The notes: a model not told the origin generated them from the letters alone. A stretch of 64,000 nt of DNA from Krasilnikoviella flava (GCF_900167525.1 NZ_FUZQ01000002.1:1-64000); one strand, 5' to 3'; positions 42,375 to 51,188 are shown, numbered from the stretch's first letter. Numbers and translations: made by a program.

Positions 42375-43310
42375 TCAGTGGGTCGCGCGGAGCACGCGCC
42401 GGATGGCGCCCATGCCCAGCAGCCCGATCACGAAGAGGATGACGCCGACGGCCTGGCTGTAGCCGAGGTCGGCCTCGACGAACGCCTTCTGGTAGATGAG
42501 GTAGGCGAGGGTCGTCGTCGAGGTGCCGGGGCCGCCCTGGGTCAGCAGCAGCACGTTCTGCGCCGAGTTGAAGAGCATCGACAGGAACTGGAGCATCGTG
42601 ACGACGCCGATGAAGTCGCGCGCGATGGGCCAGTACATGCGCCAGGCGATGCGCCAGTCGTCGGCACCGTCGATGCGTGCCGCGGAGACGATCTCGGTGT
42701 CCACGCCGTCGAGGCGGGAGGCGATGAGCACGGCGGAGTAGCCGATGCCGCTCCACAGCTCGACGGCGATGATCGCGCCCAGGGCCGTGGTCGGGTCGGC
42801 GAGCCACGCGGTGCCGTCGAACCCGAGCGGGCGCAGCACGCCGTTGACGAGGCCGTCCGGGTTGAGCATCGCGTAGAACACCATCGCCGTCGCGGGGGCG
42901 GAGATGAGCGCCGGGATGAAGAGCAGGTACCGCAGCACCCGGTGCCCGCGCGGCTTCTGCACCACGTAGAACGCGAGCAGGAAGGCGAGCACGATCATGA
43001 TCGGCAGCCCGACGACGATCTGGACGGCGGAGTTGCGGGTCGCGGCCCAGAACGTCTCGTCCGAGAACACGGTGGCGAAGTTGTCGAACCCCGCGAACGT
43101 CGGCGTGGCGAGCATGCCCGGCCACGACAGGAACGCGATGACGAACATCGCCACCACGGGGCCGATCATGAACACCGCGTACCAGACGAGCGCGGGCAGG
43201 GCGAGGCCGGGGAACCGCTCGCGGAGCGTCCTGCGCCGGGTCCTGGCGGGGGTGCCCGGAGGCGGGTTGCGGGTGGCGGCGGGAGCGCCGGCGTCGACGA
43301 GGGCGGTCAT
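42375..43310 (-). CDS. ABC sugar importer permease, MalF type
   Basis: A 311-residue inner-membrane subunit with a proline/arginine-rich cytoplasmic N-terminus, six helices and the EAA-like loop SAARIDGADDWRIAWRM near residue 212. It stands between the binding-protein gene and the MalG-type gene, 25 bases from each. Confidence 0.92.
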   Translation of the reverse strand: MTALVDAGAPAATRNPPPGTPARTRRRTLRERFPGLALPALVWYAVFMIGPVVAMFVIAFLSWPGMLATPTFAGFDNFATVFSDETFWAATRNSAVQIVVGLPIMIVLAFLLAFYVVQKPRGHRVLRYLLFIPALISAPATAMVFYAMLNPDGLVNGVLRPLGFDGTAWLADPTTALGAIIAVELWSGIGYSAVLIASRLDGVDTEIVSAARIDGADDWRIAWRMYWPIARDFIGVVTMLQFLSMLFNSAQNVLLLTQGGPGTSTTTLAYLIYQKAFVEADLGYSQAVGVILFVIGLLGMGAIRRVLRATH

Positions 43311-43335
43311 GGGGATCCTTTCGTGGCGCCGGCGG

Positions 43336-44622
43336 TCAGGCCGCGTCGTAGGACTTCTCGAACGCGTCGACGATCCGTGCGGCGGACGCGGAGGACCCGT
43401 AGGCCATGGCGGTCACCTTGATCATCGGTTCGAAGACGGAGTCGGGGATGAGCAGGTCGGGCAGCATCACGGGCGTGACGTCGTCGTCGGTGAGGCGGGA
43501 CGCCTGCGCGACCAGCGGGAAGTCCTGGCTGACCGTGTCGGTGACGCGGTTCATGTCGCGGCCGGAGCCCAGGACGAACGCGTCGGTGACCTCGTCGGAG
43601 TACAGGTCCTGGACGAACGGCTTGATGAGGTCGAGCTTGTCGGCGCCGTTCTCGCTGATCCAGATGCCGTGCCCGTTGTAGCTCTTGATGACGCTGGGGT
43701 GTGCCAGCACGCCGCCGCTCGACGGGACCGGCCAGCCGCCGACGGTGACCTCCTTCGCCCGCTCGTTCGGGACGAGGGCGAGCGCCGAGGACATCGCGGG
43801 CACGATGGCGGCCTTGCGGGTGTTGAACTGCGTGAGCTCGGAGTCCGAGGTGTAGCCCTGCACGTCGTCGACGAAGACGCCCGCGTCGCGCAGCATGACG
43901 AAGTGCTCCACGCCCGCGACGGCGCCGGCGCTCTCGGAGAGCTTGCCGGTCGAGAAGACGGTGCGCGCCTCCTCCTGGCTGACGAACCCCTGGAGGATCT
44001 GCAGGAACAGCTTCTGCCCGCTCCAGTCCGAGCCGCCCACCGTGACCGGTCCGATGCCCTTCGACCGCAGGGCGTCGGCGACGGCGATCAGCTCGTCGGA
44101 CGTGGTGGGGACCTCGACGCCGGCCTCCTCGAGGAGGCCGGTGTTGAAGGACACGGGCCAGTTGGTCCGTGTGAAGGGGAACGCCCGCAGGCGGCCCTCG
44201 TCGTCGGTCCACTCCGCCACGGCCTCGGGCAGGATCTTGTCGCGCAGGTCCCAGGCGTCGAGCAGGTCGGTCACCGGGATGGTCGCACCGGCGTCCGTCC
44301 AGCCCAGCGTGCGGCCCATCATGTTGACGATCGCGACGTCGGCCTGCTTGCCCGCAAGCGTGCTCGTCTCGAAGACGATGGGCAGGTCGGAGCCGTTCTT
44401 GAGCTGGGCGACGATGCGGCCGGTGCGGCGCCGGTAGGCCGCGACCACGTCCGAGAACACCTGGGCGCCGGCGACGGCGCCGCTGAGCTGGGTGTGCACG
44501 GAGATCGAGCCCGGCCCGCTGGACGCGGGGACGAGGGCTCCGCAGCTCGCGAGGAGCGGCGTGGCGATGGCGCTGCCGAACACGGCTTTCAGCACGGCAC
44601 GCCTGCTGACGTCGTGGGTCAC
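43336..44622 (-). CDS. ABC importer sugar-binding lipoprotein, Tat-type signal
   Basis: A 428-residue solute-binding protein. The signal has twin arginines (VSRRAVLKAV) and a lipobox PLLASC with Cys27. It is the first gene of the importer-GH3-GH125 operon, divergent from a LacI gene with two operators between. Ligand probably a mannose-containing oligosaccharide (inference from GH125 and the GH5-like gene). Confidence 0.9.
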   Translation of the reverse strand: MTHDVSRRAVLKAVFGSAIATPLLASCGALVPASSGPGSISVHTQLSGAVAGAQVFSDVVAAYRRRTGRIVAQLKNGSDLPIVFETSTLAGKQADVAIVNMMGRTLGWTDAGATIPVTDLLDAWDLRDKILPEAVAEWTDDEGRLRAFPFTRTNWPVSFNTGLLEEAGVEVPTTSDELIAVADALRSKGIGPVTVGGSDWSGQKLFLQILQGFVSQEEARTVFSTGKLSESAGAVAGVEHFVMLRDAGVFVDDVQGYTSDSELTQFNTRKAAIVPAMSSALALVPNERAKEVTVGGWPVPSSGGVLAHPSVIKSYNGHGIWISENGADKLDLIKPFVQDLYSDEVTDAFVLGSGRDMNRVTDTVSQDFPLVAQASRLTDDDVTPVMLPDLLIPDSVFEPMIKVTAMAYGSSASAARIVDAFEKSYDAA

Positions 44623-44688
44623 TGAGCCTCCCTGGGAGCTGCGGTGCGTCGTTCAGGTGGTCGGAGACCGTCCTCCGACACCGCCTCT

Positions 44689-44735
44689 TGTAAAGCGGTA
44701 CACATCAAGTGGCGAGCAACGTATACCGCTTTACA
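44689..44735. promoter_or_regulatory. Two LacI operators between divergent lacI and importer operon
   Basis: TGTAAAGCGGTACA (44689-44702) and its inverted copy TATACCGCTTTACA (44722-44735) match at 13 of 14 positions. Their centres are 33 bp apart, fitting DNA looping or a tetramer. The regulator is almost certainly the adjacent LacI protein. Confidence 0.8.
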
Positions 44736-44768
44736 CGGGAGGGTCAACCCCCTACTCTCGGACGCACC

Positions 44769-45782
44769 ATGACAGCAACGAGCCCGAAACGCGTGACGAT
44801 CGCCGACGTCGCCCGCCGCGCCGGCGTCTCGCCCTCCGCCGTGTCGCACGCCTTCAACGGGCGCCCCAACGTGTCCGAGGCGACGGCAGCCCGGATCCGC
44901 GCGGCGGCCGACGAGCTCAACTGGCGGCCCAACTACGCGAGCCGCAAGATCTCCGGTCAGGGCGGACGCAGCCTCGGCCTCGTCATCGCCCGCTCGCGGG
45001 ACACGTTCGGCCGGGACCCGTTCTTCATGCGCCTGCTCGCCGGGCTCACGGAGCCGCTCGCCGACATCGGGTGGTCGCTCTCGCTCACCCTGGTGCAGGC
45101 CGACGAGGAGGAGCGAGTCTACCGGCAGTGGTGGGGCGAGCAGCGCGTCGACGCCTTCCTGCTGGTCGACGTACGGGACGACGACCCGCGGCTCGGCCTC
45201 GTCGAGCAGCTCGGCGCCCCCGCGGTGCTGCTCGGTGCGCCCGTCGAGGACGGCGTCCCGGCCGTCACCGTGCAGGACGAGACGGCGTTCGCCACCGTCC
45301 TCGACCACCTCGCCGGCCTCGGCCACCGCGGCGTCGCCCGCGTCACCGACGCACCTGGCCTCGCCCACACGGGGGCTCGCGACCGACGCTTCTCGCGGGC
45401 TGCCGCCGAGCTGGGGGTCGAGGCCACGTTCGTCGCCTGGGACCCGGCTGCCGGCGACCCGGTCGCCGACCTCCTCGGCCGCCTCGGCGCCGCGACCGCG
45501 ATCGTCGTGGACAGCGAGTCGATCGCCGCCCAGATCGTCGCGCACGCGCCGGAGGTCGGCGTCCGGGTGCCCGACCAGCTGTCCGTCGTGGCCTGGGAGG
45601 ACTCCTGGGTCTCGACGCTCGTGCGGCCGCGGCTCACCGCCCTCGACGCCCCCGTCGAGGAGAGCGCGCGGACCGCCGTCGCGCTGCTCGAACAGCTCGT
45701 GCGCGGCGAGGCCGCCGAGTCCCGGACCGTCAGCGGTCGCCGGCTGGTCGTGCGCGACTCGACGGCGCCGGCGCCCCAGTAA
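44769..45782 (+). CDS. LacI-family regulator of the mannose-oligosaccharide locus
   Basis: A 337-residue repressor with helix-turn-helix VTIADVARRAGVSPSAVSHAFNGRPNVS at residues 8-35 (key motif RRAGVSPSAVSHAF) and a LacI ligand domain. I chose ATG 44769 because the DNA-binding domain begins right after it; a longer frame to 44709 runs through the operator. It is divergent from the importer operon and 38 bases before the GH5-like gene. Confidence 0.88.
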   Translation: MTATSPKRVTIADVARRAGVSPSAVSHAFNGRPNVSEATAARIRAAADELNWRPNYASRKISGQGGRSLGLVIARSRDTFGRDPFFMRLLAGLTEPLADIGWSLSLTLVQADEEERVYRQWWGEQRVDAFLLVDVRDDDPRLGLVEQLGAPAVLLGAPVEDGVPAVTVQDETAFATVLDHLAGLGHRGVARVTDAPGLAHTGARDRRFSRAAAELGVEATFVAWDPAAGDPVADLLGRLGAATAIVVDSESIAAQIVAHAPEVGVRVPDQLSVVAWEDSWVSTLVRPRLTALDAPVEESARTAVALLEQLVRGEAAESRTVSGRRLVVRDSTAPAPQ

Positions 45783-45820
45783 CCACCCCCAGCACCACCG
45801 AGACACAGCGAGGAAGCACC

Positions 45821-47071
45821 TTGACTTCGACCGTGCCGCGCTTCGGCGTCAACTACACCCCGTCCCGCGACTGGATGTTCCAGTGGATGGCCGTCGACCC
45901 CGATGTCGTCCGCGCCGACTTCGAGGCGATCGCCGGGCTGGGCGTCGACCACGTCCGTGTCTTCCCGCTGTGGCCCGTGCTGCAGCCGAACCGCACGCTG
46001 GTGCGCCGCCGCGCGCTCGACGACGTCGCGCTCGTGACCGACGTCGCCGCGGAGTTCGGGCTCGACGTCGCGGTCGACGTCATCCAGGGGCACATGTCGG
46101 GCTTCGACTTCGTCCCCGCCTGGCTCGTGAACTGGCACGACGGCAACATGTTCGCCGACCAGGGCGCGATCGACGCCCAGGCCGCCCTCGTGGCCGCCGT
46201 CTACGACGCCGTGCGCGACAGGCCGAACTTCATGGGCCTCACCCTCGGCAACGAGCTCAACCAGTTCCTGGAGCCGAACCCGGCCGCGATGCCCGCCACC
46301 GCCGACCAGGTGACCCACTGGATGACGTCGCTGCTCGAGGCGCCCCGCGACCGCGACCCGCGCCACGTCGTCGTGCACAGCGAGAACGACCACCTCTGGT
46401 ACTGGGACGACCACTCGTTCCTGCCTGAGCACGCCTCGCGGCTCGGCGACATGACCACCGTGCACTCCTGGATCTTCAACGGGACCGCCACCCGTTACGG
46501 CGCGCTGTCGCCGCAGTCCGTGCGGCACGCGGAGTGGATGATCGAGCTGTCGAAGGCCTTCGCCACCGACCCCGGCCGCCAGGTGTGGCTGCAGGAGGTC
46601 GGCGCCCCGTCGATGAACCTCGCCGAGGCCGAGATGCCCGAGTTCTGCTCGCGCACGATCGAGGCCGCTCTGACGTCGAGCGACCTTTTCGCCGTCACCT
46701 GGTGGTGCTCGCACGACGTCACCCGCGACCTGGCGGACTACAAGGACCTCGAGTACTCGCTCGGTCTTCTCGACACCGAGAACCGCGTCAAGCCGCTCGG
46801 CCGCCGGTTCGCGGAGGTCGTCGCCGACGCCCGGCGGGGCGCGCTGCCGCTCGCGCAGCCGCGCACCGTCGGCGTGGTGGTCGACGTCGACGGCGCGGAC
46901 CTGCCGCTCTCGCGTCCCTCGCTCGGCCCCGGGGGCGCCGTCTTCGAGCTCTGGCACGAGCTGCGCGAGCGGGGCGCCGACGTGACCGTCGTGACCAGCG
47001 CGACCGCCGCCGACCCTGCGGCGCTCGCCGCCCGCGGCGTCACCGAGCTCGCACGCGCCGAGGTGCGCTGA
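45821..47071 (+). CDS. Glycoside hydrolase family 5, subfamily 18-like (beta-mannosidase type)
   Basis: A 416-residue cytoplasmic TIM barrel. RFGVNYTPSRDWMFQW at the N-terminus and GVDHVRVFPLWPVLQPNRTL near residue 47 resemble bifidobacterial GH5_18 enzymes, which remove the core beta-mannose of N-glycans. The acid/base is in LGNELNQF near 144 and the nucleophile in WLQEVGAPS near 258. The start is a TTG at 45821 with GAGGAAG before it. Together with GH125, GH3 and the importer it suggests use of manno-oligosaccharides or N-glycan cores. The subfamily call is from memory of the motif pattern. Confidence 0.82.
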   Translation: MTSTVPRFGVNYTPSRDWMFQWMAVDPDVVRADFEAIAGLGVDHVRVFPLWPVLQPNRTLVRRRALDDVALVTDVAAEFGLDVAVDVIQGHMSGFDFVPAWLVNWHDGNMFADQGAIDAQAALVAAVYDAVRDRPNFMGLTLGNELNQFLEPNPAAMPATADQVTHWMTSLLEAPRDRDPRHVVVHSENDHLWYWDDHSFLPEHASRLGDMTTVHSWIFNGTATRYGALSPQSVRHAEWMIELSKAFATDPGRQVWLQEVGAPSMNLAEAEMPEFCSRTIEAALTSSDLFAVTWWCSHDVTRDLADYKDLEYSLGLLDTENRVKPLGRRFAEVVADARRGALPLAQPRTVGVVVDVDGADLPLSRPSLGPGGAVFELWHELRERGADVTVVTSATAADPAALAARGVTELARAEVR

Positions 47072-47105
47072 CGTCCCACGTCCCACGTCCCACGGCGCCG
47101 CACGA

Positions 47106-47142
47106 CGACGCCCCGCCGCCTCGAGGAGGCGTCGGGGCGTCG
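47106..47142. terminator. Bidirectional hairpin between GH5 and the DUF1801-like gene
   Basis: CGACGCCCCG pairs with CGGGGCGTCG, with further pairing of the inner CGCCT/AGGCG. It lies between convergent genes. Its left half is nearly identical to the hairpin at 47701-47750. Confidence 0.75.
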
Positions 47143-47154
47143 CCCCGTTCGGGA

Positions 47155-47586
47155 TCAGCCCGCCGCGGCGCGCACCAGAGCGGTGAGCCGCTCCTCGAAC
47201 GCGGGGGTCCAGGCGAGCACCGCGAAGGCGGTCGGCCAGTAGTCGCCGTCGTCGAGCTGCGCGGCGGGGTCGAAGCCGACCGTCGCGTAGCGGGTGCCGA
47301 ACTTCGCGGCGGGCTGCACGAACACCACGATCTTGCCGGCGGCGTTCGCGAACCCGGGCATGCCGTAGTACGTCTTCGGGACGAGGGCGGGCGCGACCTC
47401 GGTCACCACGCGGTACAGGCCCTCGGCGATGTCGCGGTCGGTGCCCTCGAGCGGCTCGATCGCCTCGCGCACGGCCTTCTCGCCGGCCGCCCGGTTCTTG
47501 CCCGCCTTCTCCTGCTCGCGCAGCTCCTTGGCACGCTGCTTGACGGCGGCGCGCTCGTCGGCGCTCAGACCCTCGGACGTGGCCAT
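47155..47586 (-). CDS. DUF1801/YdhG-like small protein
   Basis: A 143-residue cytoplasmic protein. The charged N-terminus (ADERAAVKQRAKELREQEKA) is followed by a YdhG-type fold: YYGMPGFANAAGKIVVFVQPA and TVGFDPAAQLDDGDYWPTAFAV. Homologues are called iron chaperones or DUF1801; the function is not settled. GGAGGAACGTC precedes the ATG. It is a single gene flanked by two near-identical hairpins. Confidence 0.72.
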   Translation of the reverse strand: MATSEGLSADERAAVKQRAKELREQEKAGKNRAAGEKAVREAIEPLEGTDRDIAEGLYRVVTEVAPALVPKTYYGMPGFANAAGKIVVFVQPAAKFGTRYATVGFDPAAQLDDGDYWPTAFAVLAWTPAFEERLTALVRAAAG

Positions 47587-47700
47587 GACGTTCCTCCCCG
47601 GCTGGTGGCGCGACGCCCGCTGGCGTCGCACCACCCACGCTAGAGACCGGCCCCCCGCCGCGCTTCTCCGATCCTGATCGATACCCACGGCGCCCTCGTC

Positions 47701-47750
47701 CCGCACGACGACGCCCCGCCGCCTCGATGAGGCGACGGGGCGGCGTGCGG
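47701..47750. terminator. Long hairpin upstream of the DUF1801-like gene
   Basis: CCGCAC/GTGCGG, GCCCCG/CGGGGC and CGCCTC/GAGGCG pair in succession. It is placed to end transcription of the 47810-51143 operon on the minus strand. The 27 bases of its left arm repeat the sequence at 47099-47125 with at most one change. Confidence 0.7.
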
Positions 47751-47809
47751 CGGGCCGGCGTCGGCGACAGACCCGCACCGGGGTGTCAAGGCCCGGTGTG
47801 CTGGGCGGG

Positions 47810-48709
47810 CTACAGGTGCGGCAGCACGTGCCGCGCGTACCGCTCGCCGACGGTGCGGGCGGTGTCCCGGGGGTCGGCGGCCCAGATCTCCTCGTTGAAG
47901 ATCTCGGTCTCGACGTCCCCGGTGTACCCCGTCTCGGCGACCCACCGCGAGATCGTCGGGAAGTCGACGTACCCGTCGCCCACGTGGCCGCGCGAGTTGA
48001 GCGGGTCGGCGGCGAGCGGCAGGTTCCAGTCGCACACCTGGTAGCCCGCGATCCGGCCCTCGGCCCCGGCCCGCGCGATCGAGGACCGCAACTGCGGGTC
48101 CCACCACACGTGATAGGTGTCGACGACGACGCCCACGGTCTCGGGGGCGAACGGCGCGGCGAGGTCGAGCGCCTGCCCGAGGGTGGAGATCACGGCGCGG
48201 TCCGCGGCGAACATCGGGTGCAGCGCCTCGAGCACGATCCGCACGTCGTGCTCGGCCGCGAACGGCGCGAGCTCGGCGAGGCGGTCGGCCACCCGGGCGC
48301 GGGCGGCGGCGACGTCCCGGTCGCCCGGCCCGGCGTCCGGGCGGGGCCCCTGGCCGGGCACGCTGAGGGCGGGCAGCCCGCCGACGACGAACACCAGCTC
48401 GCGGGTGCCGACGCCCGCCGTCTCCTCGATCGCGCGCTTGTTGTCGTCGAGGGCGGCCGCGATGCCCGCCTCGTCGGCGGCGGTGAGGAACCCGCCGCGG
48501 CACAGCGACGACACGCGCAGGCCGGCGTCCGACACGATCCGCGCGGCCTTCTCGGCGCCGTGCTCCTGCACCTGGTGGCGCCACAGGCCGACGGCGCCGA
48601 GCCCGGCCGACGCGGCGGCGTCGACCGCCTCGGAGAGCGTGGCGTGCTTGACGGTGGCGGTGTTGAGCGAGCAGCGGCTCAGGTCCGGGGTGCTGCCGGT
48701 GGCGCTCAC
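47810..48709 (-). CDS. Sugar phosphate isomerase/epimerase family TIM barrel
   Basis: A 299-residue AP-endonuclease-2-like barrel, a superfamily of metal-dependent sugar isomerases, epimerases and lyases. Metal-ligand segments are VLEALHPM near residue 150, VVDTYHVWWDP near 190 and NSRGHVGDGYVDF near 240, then VETEIF near 260. The GTG start overlaps the DUF993 stop (GTGA). It is the last gene of a three-gene operon with a DUF993 protein and a Gfo/Idh/MocA oxidoreductase. The pathway is not identified. Confidence 0.82.
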   Translation of the reverse strand: MSATGSTPDLSRCSLNTATVKHATLSEAVDAAASAGLGAVGLWRHQVQEHGAEKAARIVSDAGLRVSSLCRGGFLTAADEAGIAAALDDNKRAIEETAGVGTRELVFVVGGLPALSVPGQGPRPDAGPGDRDVAAARARVADRLAELAPFAAEHDVRIVLEALHPMFAADRAVISTLGQALDLAAPFAPETVGVVVDTYHVWWDPQLRSSIARAGAEGRIAGYQVCDWNLPLAADPLNSRGHVGDGYVDFPTISRWVAETGYTGDVETEIFNEEIWAADPRDTARTVGERYARHVLPHL

Positions 48710-49974
48710 GCGGTCACCCCGTTCGTCACCAGCAGGGCGTCCAGGCGGCGCGCGGCCAGGGCGGGGTCGAGCAGCATGCCGCAGCCGTCGGCAAGACGGG
48801 CCAGCTCCACGAGGTGCGCCAGCGAGCGGCCCGACTGGAGGCCGCCGACCAGCTGGAAGCCGGGCTGGAACCCGTTCAGCCAGGACAGGAACGCCACGCC
48901 CGTCTTGTAGTAGTAGGTCGGCGGCGCGAAGATGTGCCGCCCCAGCTTCTCGGTCGAGGCGAGGATCGCGTGCCCGCGGGCCGCGCCGTCCGGGTCGCCG
49001 GCCGTGCCGGCGTCGAACGCCTGCAGCGCGGTGGACGCGGCCGGGTAGATCGCCGCGAAGATGCCGAGCAGGGCGTCGGAGTGCCCCTGCTCGTCGCCCG
49101 CGATCAGCTCGGGGTAGTTGAAGTCGTCGCCGGTGTACAGGCGCACGGGCGAGCCCTCGAGCGCGGCGAGCGCACGGCGCAGCCCGATCTCGTGCTGCGC
49201 GTCGAGCAGCGAGACCTTGACCCCGTCGACCTTGTCCTGGTGGGCCTTGACGAGGTCGAGGAACGTCGACGTCGCCGACTCCACGTCGTCGGAACCCCAG
49301 TAACCCGCGAGGGCCGGGTCGAACATCGTGCCGAGCCAGTGCAGGACGACGGGCCTGTCCGCCTCGGCCAGCACCGCGTCGTAGACACTGGCGTAGTCCT
49401 CGGGGGAGCGCGCGACCTTCGCCAGCGCGCGCGAGGCCATGACGATGACCTGTGCCCCGGCGTCCTGCACCACGCGGACCTGCTCGCGGTACGCGTCCGT
49501 GACGGCGGCCAGCCCGGCCTCGCCGGGCTCGACGGACGCGGGGTCGAGCTGGTCGGTGCCCGCGCCGCAGGCGATGCGCGCGCCGACGGACGCGGCCTCC
49601 GCCGACGACCGGCGCACGAGCTCCTGCGTCGCGGCCCAGTCCAGGCCCATCCCGCGCTGCGCGGTGTCCATGGCGTCGGCGACGCCCAGGCCGTGCTCCC
49701 AGATCCGGTGCCGGTAGGCGAGCGTCGCGTCCCAGTCCACGAGTGCGGGCGCGCCCGGCACGTTCTCGGCGCCGACCTGCGGCACGACGTGGGCCGCGGC
49801 GAACGCGACGCGCGAGGTGATCGGGCCGGACGGCGTGGTCCACGGGCCGGGCGCGTGCAGCTCGCGCACCTCGGTGCCCGTGGCGCGCCCCGCGGCGTCG
49901 AACCGGGGGAGGCGCACGGTGACGCCGGAGGGCTCCAGCACGGGGAGCAGGCGGGTGGCGGTCGGTGTCGTCAC
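48706..49974 (-). CDS. DUF993 protein (dihydrodipicolinate synthase-like)
   Basis: A 422-residue TIM-barrel protein of a family related to class I aldolases and lyases. The block IACGAGTDQLDPASV near residue 125 and GVKVSLLDAQHEI near 250, with a likely Schiff-base lysine, are family traits. The GTG start overlaps the stop of the oxidoreductase gene. An aldol cleavage of a keto-sugar product is plausible but unproven; the family has no established reaction that I know of. Confidence 0.8.
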   Translation of the reverse strand: MTTPTATRLLPVLEPSGVTVRLPRFDAAGRATGTEVRELHAPGPWTTPSGPITSRVAFAAAHVVPQVGAENVPGAPALVDWDATLAYRHRIWEHGLGVADAMDTAQRGMGLDWAATQELVRRSSAEAASVGARIACGAGTDQLDPASVEPGEAGLAAVTDAYREQVRVVQDAGAQVIVMASRALAKVARSPEDYASVYDAVLAEADRPVVLHWLGTMFDPALAGYWGSDDVESATSTFLDLVKAHQDKVDGVKVSLLDAQHEIGLRRALAALEGSPVRLYTGDDFNYPELIAGDEQGHSDALLGIFAAIYPAASTALQAFDAGTAGDPDGAARGHAILASTEKLGRHIFAPPTYYYKTGVAFLSWLNGFQPGFQLVGGLQSGRSLAHLVELARLADGCGMLLDPALAARRLDALLVTNGVTA

Positions 49975-51143
49975 AGCGTGATCTCCGGGACGTCGAGACG
50001 GCGGCCCTCGGCCGACGACTGCAGGCCCAGCTCGGCGAGCTGCACGCCGCGCGCGGCGGACAGCAGGTCGAAGCGGTGCGGGCGGCCGGCGACGACGTCG
50101 CGCAGGAACTCCTCCCACTGCAGCTTGAAGCCGTTGTCGAGGTCGGCGTTGGCGGGCACCTCGAGCCACTGGTCGCGGAAGGGCTCCGTGACGGGCAGGT
50201 CCGGGTTCCACACGGGCTTGGGGGTGTGGGCGCGCTGCTGCGCGACGCACTTGCGCAGCCCCGCGACGGCCGAGCCGTGGGTGCCGTCGATCTGGAACTC
50301 CACGAGCTCGTCGCGGTACACGCGCACGGCCCAGGAGGAGTTGATCTGCGCCACGACCGGGTCGCCGCCCGGGGTCTCGATCTCGAAGATGCCGTACGCG
50401 GCGTCGTCGGCGGTGGCCGCGTACTCCTTGCCCTGCTCGTCCCATCGGGTGGGGATGTGGGTGGTGGTCTGCGCGTTGACGGTCTTGACCGCGCCGAGGA
50501 TGCCCTCGAGGACGTAGTTCCAGTGGCAGAACATGTCCGTGGTCATGCCGCCGCCGTCCTCCTTGCGGTAGTTCCACGACGGGCGCTGCGCGGCCTGGTG
50601 CTCGCCCTCGAACACCCAGTAGCCGAACTCGCCGCGCAGCGACAGGATGCGGCCGAAGAAGCCCTCGTCCACGAGGCGACGGAGCTTCACCAGGCCGGGC
50701 AGGTACAGCTTGTCGTGCACGACGCCGGCGGTGACGCCGGTCTCGTCGCGCAGCCGGGCCAGGTCGACGGCCTCGGCCAGCGTCTCCGCGGTCGGCTTCT
50801 CGGTGTAGACGTGCTTGCCGGCCTGCATGGCCTTGGTGAGCGTCTTGGCGCGCAGCGACGTCATCGAGGCGTCGAAGACGACGTCGATCGAGGGGTCGGC
50901 GATGATCCCGTCGAGGTCGGTGGTGTATTCCGTGACCCCGTGCTGCTCGGCCAGCTCGGCGAGCTTGGACTCGTTGCGGCCCACGAGCACGGGCTCCACC
51001 TGCACGCGCGAGCCGTCGGGCAGCTCGACGCCGCCCTGGTCGCGGATCGGCAGGATCGAGCGCACGAGGTGCTGGCGGTAGCCCATGCGGCCGGTGACGC
51101 CGTTCATCGCGATGCGCAGGGTGCGCGTGGGAGTGGTGCTCAC
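49971..51143 (-). CDS. Gfo/Idh/MocA family oxidoreductase
   Basis: A 390-residue NAD(P)-dependent dehydrogenase. The Rossmann start is LRIAMNGVTGRMGYRQHLVRS (loop GVTGRMGY), the EKPTAET motif lies near residue 118, and MTTDMFCHWNYVLEGILG near 200 holds the usual catalytic region, with H in place of the canonical spacing. First gene of the operon under the promoter at 51189-51235. It probably oxidises a sugar, giving a keto-sugar for the two TIM barrels. Confidence 0.85.
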   Translation of the reverse strand: MSTTPTRTLRIAMNGVTGRMGYRQHLVRSILPIRDQGGVELPDGSRVQVEPVLVGRNESKLAELAEQHGVTEYTTDLDGIIADPSIDVVFDASMTSLRAKTLTKAMQAGKHVYTEKPTAETLAEAVDLARLRDETGVTAGVVHDKLYLPGLVKLRRLVDEGFFGRILSLRGEFGYWVFEGEHQAAQRPSWNYRKEDGGGMTTDMFCHWNYVLEGILGAVKTVNAQTTTHIPTRWDEQGKEYAATADDAAYGIFEIETPGGDPVVAQINSSWAVRVYRDELVEFQIDGTHGSAVAGLRKCVAQQRAHTPKPVWNPDLPVTEPFRDQWLEVPANADLDNGFKLQWEEFLRDVVAGRPHRFDLLSAARGVQLAELGLQSSAEGRRLDVPEITL

Positions 51144-51188
51144 TCGGGACTCCTTCGTCGGTGCGTCCCGGAGGGGAGACGCGAATTC

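Noticed and set aside
44709-44768. Upstream extension of the LacI gene to GTG 44709
   Set aside because: It would translate through the operator and promoter. The ATG at 44769 places the DNA-binding domain at the N-terminus as usual.
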